Source: Trichodelitschia bisporula (Eukaryota > Ascomycota > Dothideomycetes > Phaeotrichales > Phaeotrichaceae). From it: a stretch of 64,000 bases of DNA. Numbering within the stretch: position 1 is the first letter of the stretch; the number at the start of each line of letters is the position of its first letter. The notes beneath the pieces are model-generated. The model saw only the letters and a program-made list of their open reading frames with translations, searched no databases and was not told the origin of the DNA. Shown one piece after another: positions 1 to 12,325 of this stretch. Position numbers and translations under genes: made by a program. Location of the stretch: contig ML996688.1 in the NCBI GenBank assembly GCA_010356995.1, positions 372,001 through 436,000 of the forward strand, given 5' to 3'.

Positions 1-3000
1 CCGGGTGTTTCAATTCGTGTCAAAGGTGGGGGGCCTGCGCATTGTTTGGGTAGGTTACAAGTGAGAGGACTAACGATCGATCTCAGTGATAGAGGAACAC
101 AGCATTAACGTCAAGGCCTAGAGCTTTCACTTCAGCAAGCCTACGAGCTCTCTCCCGGGATTCAACGCCAGAAGCGTGTTCAACAACGCGGGCTCAACCT
201 GTGCAGCAGTGGCGGGTATGGAGTGAGGAGGCAAAGGCACCAGTACTACGTGCTGCAGAAGCCGTGTTCTCATAATAGTTTGATAGTGAGAGTGTAAGCG
301 AGCTGAGAAGTTGCTCTGGTGGACAGGAAAAAGGTTATTGGAAGCGGAGGTGGCAGCGCAGACGCTCCAGGTACGGGATGTCAGCGACGCACAAGGGAGG
401 GGTAAGGAGCTAAGGTGACGTTTCGTGCCTTCTCCCCAAACCCACTCCGAGAGGGAAGAGGAGCCTTGGAAGGTGTGACGACAGCCCCATGATGACTTCC
501 AAGACGCAATCACCCGTCATCGTCAACTTCATCTCTATCGCCAATTCTTCATCCGCAACCCGAACGCACTTCAATGCTCGCCTCTTTTCGCGCCTACCGT
601 CATCAATTGGTCAAAGCATCAAGTACGGACCCCCACCTGATGGAAGCAAAGTCCCAGCTTCTGCGACCTTGAGCCCGTTCTCCCGACGGACGGGGTCGGC
701 AAAAGTAATCCAATTCCCAGACCCCACGCAGACGAGTTCCTGGGCTTTAGGGCTATCATCGGGGGTCACCTTTAGCTGGCCGCAATAACCCAATGCAATG
801 GAGGTGCTCTCCCTCAGGGGTGGTTGTCGGGTCTGAGTGGACTGTGAGAGAGCCCGTGGCGTTGCCGTCTCAAACCGGGGAACCATTCCGCTGACATGGG
901 ACGGGTCGACAGCCTGACGGTGGCGTGCATTCTGAGCTCGCGCTCGTGCCGGGGAACGGGGAAGAGGATGCGAAAGAGGCACGGCCTGCGACGCGGACCC
1001 GCGCGCGCCTTGGTACTGCAACACGAGCGAGCTGATAGCGCCGCAACCTAGCGGTAGTGGTTCGGGACAACCTCCTAGTTGTGGTGTTGCGTGAATGCAC
1101 TCATTATCCGCCAGCATGCAGTAAAATTGCCCGGAAGAGGCGTAGCATTCGTCTTTCATCAATCGCTCACCGGACTCGAGGATCAAGACCAACTGGCTGT
1201 ACGGTAGCGAGAACGCGCGGGCCTAGAGCGGCTTCGTCTATACCGTACACTGCTGAACATCCCATTCTCCGCAACCACTGGCGCAAGGCGGTTCTAATTG
1301 CAGACGCCTTGTATACGGAGAATACGCCCGTTGCAACGCCAACTCTTTTCCCCGGCAATCCAACTCCCGGCTAATTCCATTGCGCTGGTACACGGGCGCG
1401 TTTGATGGTCGTTCCCTGTTCCCCATGACGACTAGCGAGATGAGCAGCAACAGGCCCTGGCAACAATCGGAGATTTTATGCCGTAAGTCAATGTTCAAAT
1501 GGTCCGCGCAGTGACAGTCAGCAGGGGGCATCACGGGCTCACTCGGTAGCGCAAAAGCCGAAGGCCATTGCGGTTTGTAAAGAAAGCTTCAACAAGTGTG
1601 CTGGACTACCCGGGACTCAACTGATGCTACGCTTCCCTGGTTTCTACTTCCATGCTGTACGGTTTCACAACCGGCCGTTGGCTGGGGTTGGTGGCATCGC
1701 TCTCGATGCCCGGGTGGACCATGCGAGCTTGTGTCCTTCCCCGCCTGCAACTGGTTGCAGCCCTTTCAACCTTGGCATAGCCGTCCGGGGCCTTCCACTC
1801 GGTCGGGACGCCATCAACAGCCAGCCGTGGATTGGGGTCGCCTCGCCCCAGTGGCTTGGTGTAGGTCAACAGGGTGTATCCTAGCGTAAAGCCCGTCTGG
1901 GGGCGTCCACGCCTAAGCTGGGGTCTTTACGGATTAGATTGGTCACCTTGCTCTTGTCAACGACGCCCATTGGATGTATTGGCCAGGTATGTGAAGCCTA
2001 ATGCAACGCTAATTGCAGGCTACGAACCAAGCTGGGGGATATTTACGAAGACTGTGATAGGCCCGGCTACTGAAAGGTAATTACTTCTTTCCATTATTCA
2101 CAACTGGCGCCCGATAGCCGTGCCGTCGGAGCAGCTCCCATCACGATATTCCGAATGGTTCCTGGGTGCCCTGGTGACTTTCCGACGATCATCCACGCTA
2201 CGGGTTAAATCTGCGAAGCTTATGATTCCGACTGGGTGGAATTGTAACGGATTTCACGGCACGCTGGAAAGGGTATCCCAACTTGCCTTCTGGCAGTATG
2301 CAACCTCCTCATAGATGTTGCATTCACTGGCAGCCGGAGTGGATACCGCGCGACAATTGAACTGAGAACATAGTTCACGGACTCGACCATTCCATGAACA
2401 CTCAACCGGAACGATCAGCGGTGCTTTCAAGGGCTGTGCAACAGATACTCCGTACTTTGGTCGCTGAATCGTAACCCGGAGGTCATCCGGTATGCGCACA
2501 AGGCTGCCACCGCCGCCTCTGCCACCAGACCCGAGAATCCGTTCAATAGGCCCTGGGCAAAGAAGAAAGAGCAGATCCTGCATTGCTGCAGCCTCATCGC
2601 CAATCCACCGCGGTTCGGGCTAGTGAGACTGATATGGCTTTGCCATCGTGACCCTTCGGGCACGGTTAACATCTCGCAGCCGCAATAACGTTGCCGCAAT
2701 TGTGCCGCAAGAGCGATGACGTTAACAGCGACATTCATATTTTCGTATCAGCCGGGGTCCATGAGCTGGAGTTGAGCACATATCCTGGCGCAAATCCACG
2801 CCAATATCATCCCGCGAGCAGCCCCGGTGTTTCAAGTGTTCCAGAATCACGGCCGGACGGGAAAGGGACGAAATAATGTCACCTTCCTCAGGCAAGTGAA
2901 AAGCTCGCTTGGCGGCTTGAAGCTGAAGACGTCCACATCAAGCCGGCAAGTAACGACTGGGCCACATGTCCTTACACAGAAAATAGGGCGAGACAAGCAG

Positions 3001-4350
3001 CAAAGTTAGGTTGACGATCCGGTTGACCCGCAACCTTAGTCTCAGCCTCCCGCCTCCGGGAGTGACTTCCAGGAGACTGCCAAGGCCGGGAGCGTTCCTG
3101 GTGCTGATCATTGCCGGGCTTGTGACGTAGCCTAATAGTCTCTGAAGGGGAAAATTAACACCTTTTAGACGAGGCCTCTTACTGACCACGGCGGCGGACC
3201 TCAAAGTGTGCGGCGTATCAGGTAATTTTGCGCTAAATGAAGGTCAACAGTTGAGGTTCGCAGCCGTTCGTCCCGTGAGCAGGTCAGAACACCAACGCTC
3301 AGACCCCATCGGCGCGGGGCGGGGCGCGGGGGTTGAGCAGCGGAATGGTAGACAAGGCTAGCCAAAGGTGGTCCGACGGTGGTTGACGTACTTTGCCTTA
3401 GGTAAAGGTGATGCCACTCAATCGAGTGAAGGGAGAAAGCGGTCGGGAGTTGGCGTGGGATGTCACTGTCGTTCGGGTCCGCTCCGACCGAAAACTTTGC
3501 CTCCGTGGCCATTGGGCGAGGCGGACGAGTTTGTTTGACTAGCCGTCCACTCTCCATCGCCACTGCTCACGGCCAAGAGTCTGCGGCGCGGAAGCATCCG
3601 CTGTGGTTGGACGACCACGGCACGGTAGACGTGCGGTTCGAGCTTCGCTGCATCACGGCCCGGCCTGGGGTTATCCGTCTGGGGTTAGCATTAAGCTGAA
3701 GGGTCTTGCCTGCGACCTCGCAATTGAAGCGATTCACAACCCCCTCCTTCACGCCTTCAGCTCGTCCAGATCAGTCACAAGTCACATCGCCGCGAATGTG
3801 ACCTGCCGCTCCAGGCACCTGAGGTTGTGGTGATGGGATTCTGGGGGACGTTTGAAGGCCCCCGATCCGATTTCCGCCCTGGATAGCGTCCTGAAAAGAG
3901 GGGTAGCTCGAAAATAGGGCGGTGTTTTGGAAGACGCAAGGGGAGGGGATAACTACAGTACGCGGTGTGAGAAGCGATCACGACGTCTGGAGGGGTCAAG
4001 ACCAGTAAGATGTCATACAGCGGCAGGCATTCTGTGCTCTCGAGATCGTCGTTAAAGTGACGTGCTTGGGTGCTGGGAGCCCTAGCTGGATGAGGGTGAT
4101 TCACGGCTGGGATGCAAAGGCGACGAGGTTTGCTCGTCGCACACGGTGATCGGAGCAGGGTCATCATCCTGAAGCCAAGGTGACGAGACTCCAAGAGATC
4201 ACTGGCTACCATGTGAGGCGGTGCTTCAGCGACTCACAAATCGCTACGGTCGGGTGGAGTTGCGAAGGAAGCTTTGAAGGAACAATGCTTTCGAGCTTAT
4301 CATAGCCGACCTGGTCACCTTTTGTGGTGTTCATTGGCTCCAGCGTCTGC
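1..4350. other. Gene-poor stretch, no supported gene
   Basis: About 4.3 kb of mixed composition. Every open frame is short, overlapped by others on both strands and of no recognisable family. There is no run of coding pieces joined by plausible introns. A minus-strand frame at about 2254-2583 and another at 1627-1869 have somewhat protein-like composition, so this could be an old decayed gene or element. I cannot name one. The sequence is not AT-rich, so classic heavy RIP is not evident. Confidence 0.5.
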
Positions 4351-4368
4351 CAAACGAGAGCACATTTA

Positions 4369-4881
4369 TCATATGCGAGCAAAGCATTTGCAAGTCAAAG
4401 AAGCAGGTCCCGTCACGATTTTCATCGCCTTCCCGCTGGCGAAGCGCGGGGTCGGTCGCGATGATCCCGAACGAGGCGACCATACGTCCTGTCGGAGGGC
4501 TGGCAATGGAGATGCGGGGAAAGTTGCCCCAAATGTCTCGAGACGGATACCGGCGACGGTGACGGGAACCTGCCACTCCGGACAAGCGCACAAAGCTGCT
4601 CGGGACCATCTGTAAGTTACTTGTCCCACTTCCTCTCCAAATACTCGTAACTCTACGCCGACAACATCTGTTTTCCATGGTACAACGAACTCGCTTATCA
4701 CCAGCAACGACGCATAGCCTTTGCCGTGATAGACAAAAGAGGTCAAAGAGATCGAATCTCGACCAAAAGCACCTTGTGCTGCATGCGCAATCCAGGAGTG
4801 CTTGTGGTCTCCAAGAGCCAAGTGCAACGAAAGGGCATCGGGAAGTGGGACTTGCAGGTCTGACAGTTCCGCAGTCGCCAT
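4369..4881 (-). CDS. Weak hypothetical protein
   Basis: A 170-codon open frame starting at an ATG whose complement lies at 4879-4881. The first 90 residues have plausible composition (a segment with SFVYHGKGYASLLVISEF). The second half is Ser/Pro-rich, and an overlapping minus-strand frame at 4331-4678 is equally protein-like. I recognise no domain. It may be a chance frame or a decayed gene. It is listed only because it is the best candidate in the first 6 kb. Confidence 0.18.
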   Translation of the reverse strand: MATAELSDLQVPLPDALSLHLALGDHKHSWIAHAAQGAFGRDSISLTSFVYHGKGYASLLVISEFVVPWKTDVVGVELRVFGEEVGQVTYRWSRAALCACPEWQVPVTVAGIRLETFGATFPASPLPALRQDVWSPRSGSSRPTPRFASGKAMKIVTGPASLTCKCFARI

Positions 4882-6337
4882 CGTGGTCTTTTGGCAGCTA
4901 AATGCTCTTCTTTTTTGTCTTGATGCTTTTAGGTCAAGATCCCAAAGTGGGTTAGAATGGCGTTAACCGCGAAAAGAAGACAGGCAGGCCACCAAGCAGC
5001 AATAGCTCGCCGGGCCGTCGAAGCCAGCGCCTCCGCCAACGACAGGCTCACAGGCCCGACACCCACAGACCACTCATGTACCGTAAAGAGCGCCACTGTC
5101 CGCCATAGCGGCGTACGTCCTTTGCGGACCCCGGGGATTGGGAGGACAGGTCTTCCTGCTGTCTGCTCGGGCACTCGGGGGAGATCCCCTACCCTCCATC
5201 TCACCTCTCTCTCCAACCCCCCCCTTCCCTTCCTGGATTGAAGGGCCTGGCCAATGTATGGGAAGTAGAGTCTCATCCCTCCCGGCCACCGATGCAGCAA
5301 CCCCAAGGGACGACGCCACTTTGATAACTGTCAACTGAGCGAATGGGATTCCTAGTTGCATCTTCGTACTGAAGCGGGTCCCCACAGCGAATGTGAGGGA
5401 AAGCCAGCGGCGTCCACGCTCCGTAACCCCAATCCCAAGTGGCCCTCGAGCATGCCCCACCCCCATCTTTTGCATCCCCATTGCTTCTCTTTCCTTTCTC
5501 ACTTCTATTGTCTACCCCTCCATCATGCTGCAAAGCAAATAAAATCAACGGGAGAACTGCAACATTTCTCAAAGAAAAGCTCAGTAATTGCCGGCTGTTG
5601 TGTGCTGCGCAGTCTGCGTGCTGTTGGTGCTGAGCCCCCCCCCCCCACCATCACCATCCCACTCTCCAAAGCAAGCCTTGCGCCGTCTCCCCCCCCCTCA
5701 GCACTTGGAGCTTGCTCGCCTGCATGGTCTCTCCCGCTGCTTCTGGACCCCTGCTCCTACTCCCGCCCTCGTTGCCATGCCGGGGAGGAGCGGGGGCCTT
5801 GGAGCCGGGGCTGGCCACCGTGCAGCTCGCGAGATCTCCGTGCGCACTCCAGCGGAGTACCCCAGGGTTTGGGCTTCCGTTAGCTGCCTCCCACGTCCCA
5901 CTCTGCGTGGACAGGCCTTGGTATCGCGGGTGGGATGTTTGGGAGCTGCCATCAATCCCCATGTGTAACATACCCTCTTACTCCTCCCTATCGCTCTCCT
6001 CCTTCGCTGCTGCCGAGAAAGCGCCTCTTATACATATCCCCTCCCCACGCCGAAACCCACCTGCCGACACCCACCTCCAGACTATCATCACCTTACCAGT
6101 CTCTTCACCTCCACCCCAATCCCTCTTCGCTGTGTAATATACCTCACCGTCGAGCCTCACTTCCATCCTCCCCCCGCCAAGGACCCCCGCTCCCCACGAA
6201 CCCGATCAGTGATATCCATTCGTTGAAGAGATATTCACGCACCCATTCCCCGCCTCACACTCCCCCGCCGATCTTCGCCCCCACTCGCAACTCGACATCC
6301 ATTTATTCCTCTCGGCTCCGTCAACCGAGCATTTGAC
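4882..6337. other. Upstream region and pyrimidine-rich leader of the C2H2 gene
   Basis: No supported coding region. From about 5440 the plus strand becomes strongly C/T-rich, with long CCCCC and CTCC tracts that continue almost to the ATG at 6338. C/T-rich tracts before the start codon are common in promoters and leaders of filamentous ascomycetes, so this is probably the promoter and a long 5' UTR of the zinc-finger gene. I see no clear TATA box. Confidence 0.4.
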
Positions 6338-7954
6338 ATGGCGGCCATGGTAGCACATTCATCTTTGGGCAGTCCCTGGCAGCAACAACAGCAACAACAG
6401 CAACAGCAGCAACGAAGACCATCCTTAATAATGCACATGCCCGGCCATAGCATGCCCGCAGGAATGCTCCCCACGACCACCACGGCAGGCCCCGCTCTCC
6501 CCGTTACGTCAAGGCCATACCAGCCGAGTCCAATTGAAATGATGTCCATGTTCCCGCCGACGAGCATGCCGAACCCCATGCCTTACCAGCACGGGTATGC
6601 CATCGACATGACCGCCTTCCAGCAGATGCCGGTGCAGCAGCCGTTCAGCATGGGATACCAGCAGTCGATGCCGTACCAGCACGGTCATGGCCATCCCCAC
6701 GGCCACCAGCATCCGCATGTCCACCAACCCCACCCCGCAACCTACGCCCCTACGACGAGCGATATGACGGCCACCGCCCACTCCATGGTCCGCGAGCAGC
6801 CCCGGCCGGCAAACCTGCAGACCCTCACCCGGAGCCCTTCGGTCAAGACGGAGATTCCTTCCCCGGTTTCGGACTTCACTCCCGTTCAGCCAGTCCGCCC
6901 TGAGGGCCCTGTGGCGAAGGGCGACACGGAGACCCCCGGTGGCATCATCTTCTCGACGGATGTGGACTGCCTGATGAAGGCCATTCAGTCTAAGACATCA
7001 ACGAAGCAGCTTCCGCTGCCCGAGGCACAGCCGGTGCAACCCCCCTCTCCAGTAGCCGTGGCCGTGGCCGTTCCCGTGGTCGAGCCCCCCACACGAATCA
7101 CCAAGTCTCGGAAACGGTACCAGTGCAGCATGGCCAACTGCAACAAGAGCTTCTCCCAGAAGACGCACCTGGAGATCCACACCCGAGCCCACACCGGCGT
7201 TAAGCCTTTCGTGAGTCGCACGTATGAAGAATTTGGACGAAGAGGCTAATCCCTCATAGCTCTGCAAAGAACCATCTTGCGGTCAGCGGTTTTCCCAATT
7301 AGGCAATCTTAAGGTTGGTCCCTCCTAAAGCGGAAACTTGGCCCGTGGCTAATGATCTAGACCCACGAACGCCGACATACGGGAGAGCGCCCCTACCAGT
7401 GCGACATATGCAGCAAGACATTTGCACAGCGCGGCAATGTACGGGCCCACAAGATCGTGCACCAGCAAATCAAGCCCTTCACCTGCAAACTCGACGACTG
7501 CGGCAAGCAGTTCACGCAACTGGGCAACCTCAAGAGCCACCAGAACAAGTTCCACGCCAACACGCTGCGCTACCTGACGCAGAAGTTCTCGCAGATTTGC
7601 GAGGGCGACTCCGTCACCGCCCAGGACAAGGAGCTCTGGGAGTACTTTGCCGATCTGTACAAGAACTCCAACAAGGGCATCAAGGGCCGCGGCAAGGACC
7701 GTCGCATTTCGGCTGTACCGATCAGCGCGAAGTCGAGCTTTGGCTCCGGGGGCTCCGAGACTTCGTCCACGACGTCGAACATGGGCCGCGTGGGCATTCA
7801 CAACGGCCCCGACAGCGACCGGTCGAGCCGGTCGTCGAGCTTCTCGTCCGAAGAAGGCGAGCACCACCGGGCGCCGGAGCAAGTGGTGTACCATCAGCAC
7901 TTCGAGGACCACGCAACTGCGGGCTATCACAATATGGTATTCCCGGAGCGTTGA
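6338..7954 (+). CDS. Four-finger C2H2 transcription factor (Azf1-like)
   Basis: Probable sequence-specific nuclear DNA-binding regulator. My model is three exons, 6338-7210, 7260-7313 and 7361-7954 (506 aa). The introns are 49 and 47 nt, with donors GTGAGT and GTTGGT and a GCTAAT branch-like site. Joining them makes four consecutive C2H2 fingers at about residues 261-374, each linked by TGxKPF/TGERPY-type linkers. Finger 2 (CKEPSCGQRFSQLGNLK) is created only by splicing, which supports the model. The N-terminus has a polyglutamine run after residue 14, a His-rich stretch near 110-130 and Pro-rich low complexity typical of activation domains. The C-terminus is Ser-rich, with an SSRSSSFSS cluster. 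Finger arrangement and the conserved block after finger 4 (LRYLTQKFSQI) resemble filamentous-fungal proteins annotated as Azf1-like. Exact orthology and targets are uncertain. A second ATG lies three codons in. Confidence 0.88.
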
Positions 7955-9739
7955 GTGGGCTGCCGCGGAGTTCGGCCCCACACATCGTGCATGCTGCCCA
8001 CCCCCAGCGCCGGACCCCGGACGCACAGCAGCGCGATGAAACACGGAACGATTGAGCCTTGCGTCCCGCTCTGGTCTATTCTTGCTTTTGGATCCCACTG
8101 CTGTCATTCCAGATGCGACTATCGCCCACATTTTATCCTGCGCAGCATCACCTCCTCTCCAGCATTACACTACAAAGTCCCTTGGACCAAGCGGAACCCG
8201 TGCCACTGCCGGGTCAAAAAGTTTTGCTTTCTTGCACAGTTATTTTTTATGTTGTTTAGTGAGCTTTGGCTTTTGGTTGGCCTATCTGTATCTTGCATTT
8301 CTTATCGCGCAGCACTTGTCTACCTCTGCCTGTTCTAGCGGGCGAACGGGGACGAACATATAACGTGGCATACCATTAACGTGTACATGCGATTTATGAC
8401 AAGGCTGGGATCTGGAGCAGGTTGTGGGTATTTGAAGGGGTGGGGTACGAGAAGGGGCGGTGTAGGGCCCCCCCCCTAGCTTGGAGGAGTTCTATATCCT
8501 GAGAATTGGAGTTGTCGAATTTCTTGCATATCATCAGGGGTCGGAGAAGAGCGGGGGTGGGGGGTTGTAGAGCGCGGTGTATCGCTGGGATCTGGGAAAG
8601 GATATCGCGGTGGGGGAGGGGTCAGAGGGACGGAGCGTGCCGAACAGACTGCTTTCTCGATGGATCTCCAGCTGTTTGTCCTTCCTCTATTCCGTTTTTC
8701 ATTTCCTTCTCACGGCTCGGACGTTTTTGGCCCGATGCACCTCTCTTGTTTATGGGATTAGCGGGTAACTGGCTGGGCGGGTTTTCGGGCTGCCCTGGGT
8801 TTGGTCTCGGGGCTGCGGTCTGCTTGCCATAGTGAGCAGGCGGACGCAGCTTCGAGAACCAGCGGCATTGCCAACATCTTTCAAATCTGGGAATCGGAGA
8901 ACATGGGATACGGGAAACAGGCGGGCGGGACTTGGGCAAGGACAGGGCGGCGGGTTCGGGGGTGCTTTGAATCATTTTATCGTCGACATTGTTCAGGCTC
9001 GGAGAGCAGATATTTCAGCAGTTTCGCGACATCCTCACGGGCGGTGTTTTCAACACGTTGAACGTTTTTGGGTATATCATTTTGGGGAACTCGGATCTCG
9101 AGATCATCACCCCCCCTCTTTCTACTACATTGTTTGAGCGTCATTGGGAAATACGTGGAGAAGAGCGTCGGGCCATCGCGGTTCCCGCGGGTGGTTCCGT
9201 AGTCGTTCGGTCTCGTCAGGGTTACTCCGTTTGGCATCTTCCCCTTCTCTCACATACTTAGCAAAGGAGCGTCTGCCTCGCCGCAGGCGCTCATAGAAAC
9301 TACCTCCCCCCCCTTCACAGGGGTATCAATGAATGTACATCCATACCTACCTCCTTACCTCCCTCCATCTTGACTCCGTCTCCCCTTCAAAACCCCTCCG
9401 TCACGCCCTAACGCAGAGCCTCCCCCCTCCCTCGCCTTAACCAATGGTCCCCCGCCAAAAAATCGCGTCACCTCAGCCCTGCGAAGCTGCGCATCCACGC
9501 GGGGCGAAAAAAACGCATAGCCAGCAGCGCAGCGCATGGTGCAGCGTCTGCGCAGCAGAGCGCAGTAGAACTAGACGGCGTAACAGCGTAGCAGCAGCAA
9601 TACGCAAGCAGGGAACCACCACCCCGCCGTGCGCTGCGCGAACCATAACTCCCTCACCTACCGCAGACAGGCCTTGCGGCTTCGCCAGATGCGCGCCCCC
9701 GCGCTGTTCTGCGCTGTCCTTACCCACGCCGTTGGCTCG

Positions 9740-9790
9740 TGGCGGGGGCGGGGGGTCTGGGGGGGGAACCAGGTGTACGAGGGGGGGTTT
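9740..9790 (+). other. Potential G-quadruplex-forming G-tracts
   Basis: Within about 50 nt the plus strand carries at least four runs of five or more G separated by 1-15 nt loops (GGGGG, GGGGGG, GGGGGGGG, GGGGGGG). This satisfies a loose G-quadruplex pattern. Any function is inference. Confidence 0.4.
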
Positions 9791-9831
9791 CCGGGTTAGC
9801 CGGCTAGTCTCTGACCTCTGGCCTCAAGAGC

Positions 9832-12325
9832 GGTACGTACCCGACCGCAGAGATTTTCACTGAACGGGTGCGGGACTTGGCGCGTGGGAATGTGGCGGTG
9901 GTTGGAGAGCGGTGGTTGCATACCGTTTGCATTGGAGCGGCGCCCGCGAGCTGCACTGGCCTAACAACGTACCGTACAGAAAGGCCCCCTTGGCCCCCGG
10001 CCCCGGCCCGACGCACGCTGCGGCACTTGCTACACCGAGAATGACGGCACCCCGCGCGTGGCGCGCGGATGCTGTTATGTAACCTCAACGACGGCGGTGC
10101 GGCGGTGCGGCGGGGCTGATAGCCTTGTTGGCCCCACGTTTCGTGGGCCCCGGCTCCGTCATTCGGCCTGCCGGGGGGGAAGCGAGGGGGGAGGGAGGGA
10201 GGTTTCTAGTTCTTTGATGGAAGGGCGGAGGAGGAGGGGGGTGAGGTGATAGGAGGATGGGGAGGGGTGGTAGTGAGGAGGGATGGCCAGCGGACGCTGG
10301 TTCTCCAGTACTTCGTACGCCTTCTTGGCGTCGCTGCGCTCCTCCGTCTGGGGGTGGTGGGGGGTGGGGTGCAATGACGGGGGTGGAATGGTGGAGGAAT
10401 ATGATGGCAATGCGGTGACGTTGCGCCTACGGGCCGGTCGGCATCCGCCGGAGGATGCATCTGGGGGCCCACGATTGGTCCTCAAAGGGAGCGTCTCGTG
10501 CGACTCTCTGTCCTCGACTAGCTATCATTGGCCAAGCACATGCAGCGCGAGCCTGTGGGAGGGTCGGATTTTTCTCATATTTTTGCACGCGCGGGATCGG
10601 GCGCGGTTTTCTTTTTGGGTGATCGAGGGTTTGAGGGTGTGGAGGGGGCCGGATGGGGAAGGTGGTGGCTGGGGGTTTGGGTTTTGCGAGGTTTAGAGAA
10701 TTGATGCAAGGAGGGGGGCAAGGCTGATCGTCAGTTTGCGGTGGGTTGGGGTCGCGATACGCGATGCCGGGTCCCCTCCCGACGCCGGGATATCGGCGTC
10801 GCAACACGGGCACGGGACATGCGTTGTGATCGTTGCGCGCGTGGGGAGGCCAGCGCCGCGGATTGGAACCAGTGCCGTAACCGCCATACCCCAGACCTCT
10901 TTCCCATCCAGCCCTCTGCCACTGTACGACCTCAATGACGCCTCCCGACCAAGATAACACACCGCAACCCCAGAAAAGATGAATCGCGAACAACTCGCCA
11001 ACCCCGGCCCTGCTACGATCCGCAATCCTGATCCTGATCATCCGCAAGGTCGCTTGCGTCGCATACCCCCAACCCACCATCGCTTAACCCGGCCGCTCGC
11101 CGGCGGCGGCACTGATGGCATCCGCGCCGCGCCTTGCGTGACCTGTGCGACCGGGCACGCATACGCGGCGCAGCGCAGCTTGCGCGGTCGCACACGATCT
11201 CGCGGAAGCCGGCGCCCGTAGCGATCGCTTCGTGCAACTCAAAGGGGGAGGCGGAGAGGGGCGTGGTGTGCATCTGCGAACGCTCCCCGCATCGCAGGTC
11301 CAGGCGCAAAAGGTCCGATGGCCAAAAGCAATTACCACATCGAATCCCCAGATTGAAAACTCTAAACGGACCGCAGGGCTAGGATCCCCGTTATCCGAGC
11401 ATGCAAGGTTCGCAGGCTCGCAACAGCCGAGCTGGCTAGGGACGAGATCTTAAACGGCTTATCGCGCGTCGTGCTGCGATAGTCGGTACGTACCTGCGCC
11501 GCGGGGCTGACCGCGATTTTATCTCGTGGGGATAAGCGCGGGGGCCCAAGACGCTGAGGCGGGACTGCGGGAGGGAGGGAGGGACGGGACGGACGGGGCC
11601 GGGGACTCGGTGAAGCAGCGGCGCACGTGGGCCCTACTCTCCGACATTTCCGCAGAAACTCTTCGCAACCTCACGGCGGAAAAATTGGCAAACCTCCGGA
11701 TAAAAACTGTTCGAACCGAACGCCCAACCGCGCGATGACAGCATCTGATGTTCAAGGTTAATGCGGTTGTCGCCCGTCCGCCTTACCCACGTTTGCGACC
11801 CAGCATTCCAGCGTGGGGATCCCGGCATCGACTCGCGGTTCGGAGGGGTGTAGCCGGCCCGGCCGCGTGGTTCTGGTGCTGGGCTAAAGCTTGGTTGTAA
11901 AAAGCAATATCGTGCGCGCGTGGCGGGGCGCGGGGTGTGGCTGGAGAATTTGCGTGGGGCACGACACGGCTACGTAACCAGAAGCCGGGGTCGGGGTCGG
12001 GTGGGAGGGGACGGACAACGGCGAGTGTGAAGGTCGAAAGAGATTGATAACGGCGAGGAGGGGTAGGGCGATGGAGGGAGCGTTGAGGGATGCGGCATAC
12101 CGGACTGTGTGGGTGTTAGTGGAGGCGCTGTTGGTGAGAATCCAGTAGGACGCTTCCGCATATCTTATCGCGAAGCGCGCCCGCCGCCGCGCCAATCGTC
12201 CCGCGAGCCTTTGTCCCGCTCTCCTACTGCTTTCGGTCGGGTGCGCGCGCGGATGTGGTTGGCGGGGTGGTGAATGGTGGTTGGAGGAGCAAGATGGCTC
12301 GAGGTGGGGTAAAAAGGTACGTACC
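9832..12325. repeat. Three copies of the 10-bp palindrome GGTACGTACC
   Basis: Perfect palindromes occur at 9832-9841, 11485-11494 and 12316-12325. They lie about 1.65 and 0.83 kb apart inside the gene desert. The flanks differ, so they are not parts of a longer duplicated block. They could be binding sites for a dimeric factor. Because the core contains GTACGT, they could also be splice donors of unannotated transcripts on either strand. Confidence 0.5.

Noticed and set aside
611-1192. A 193-codon minus-strand frame near the left edge
   Set aside because: Composition is irregular and it is overlapped by other frames. No motif could be confirmed, so it was left in the description of the gene-poor stretch.
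10427-11080. A 217-codon minus-strand frame in the gene desert
   Set aside because: Pro/Arg/Gly-rich, with no recognisable family and no supporting introns or promoter. Likely due to low stop frequency in GC-rich DNA.
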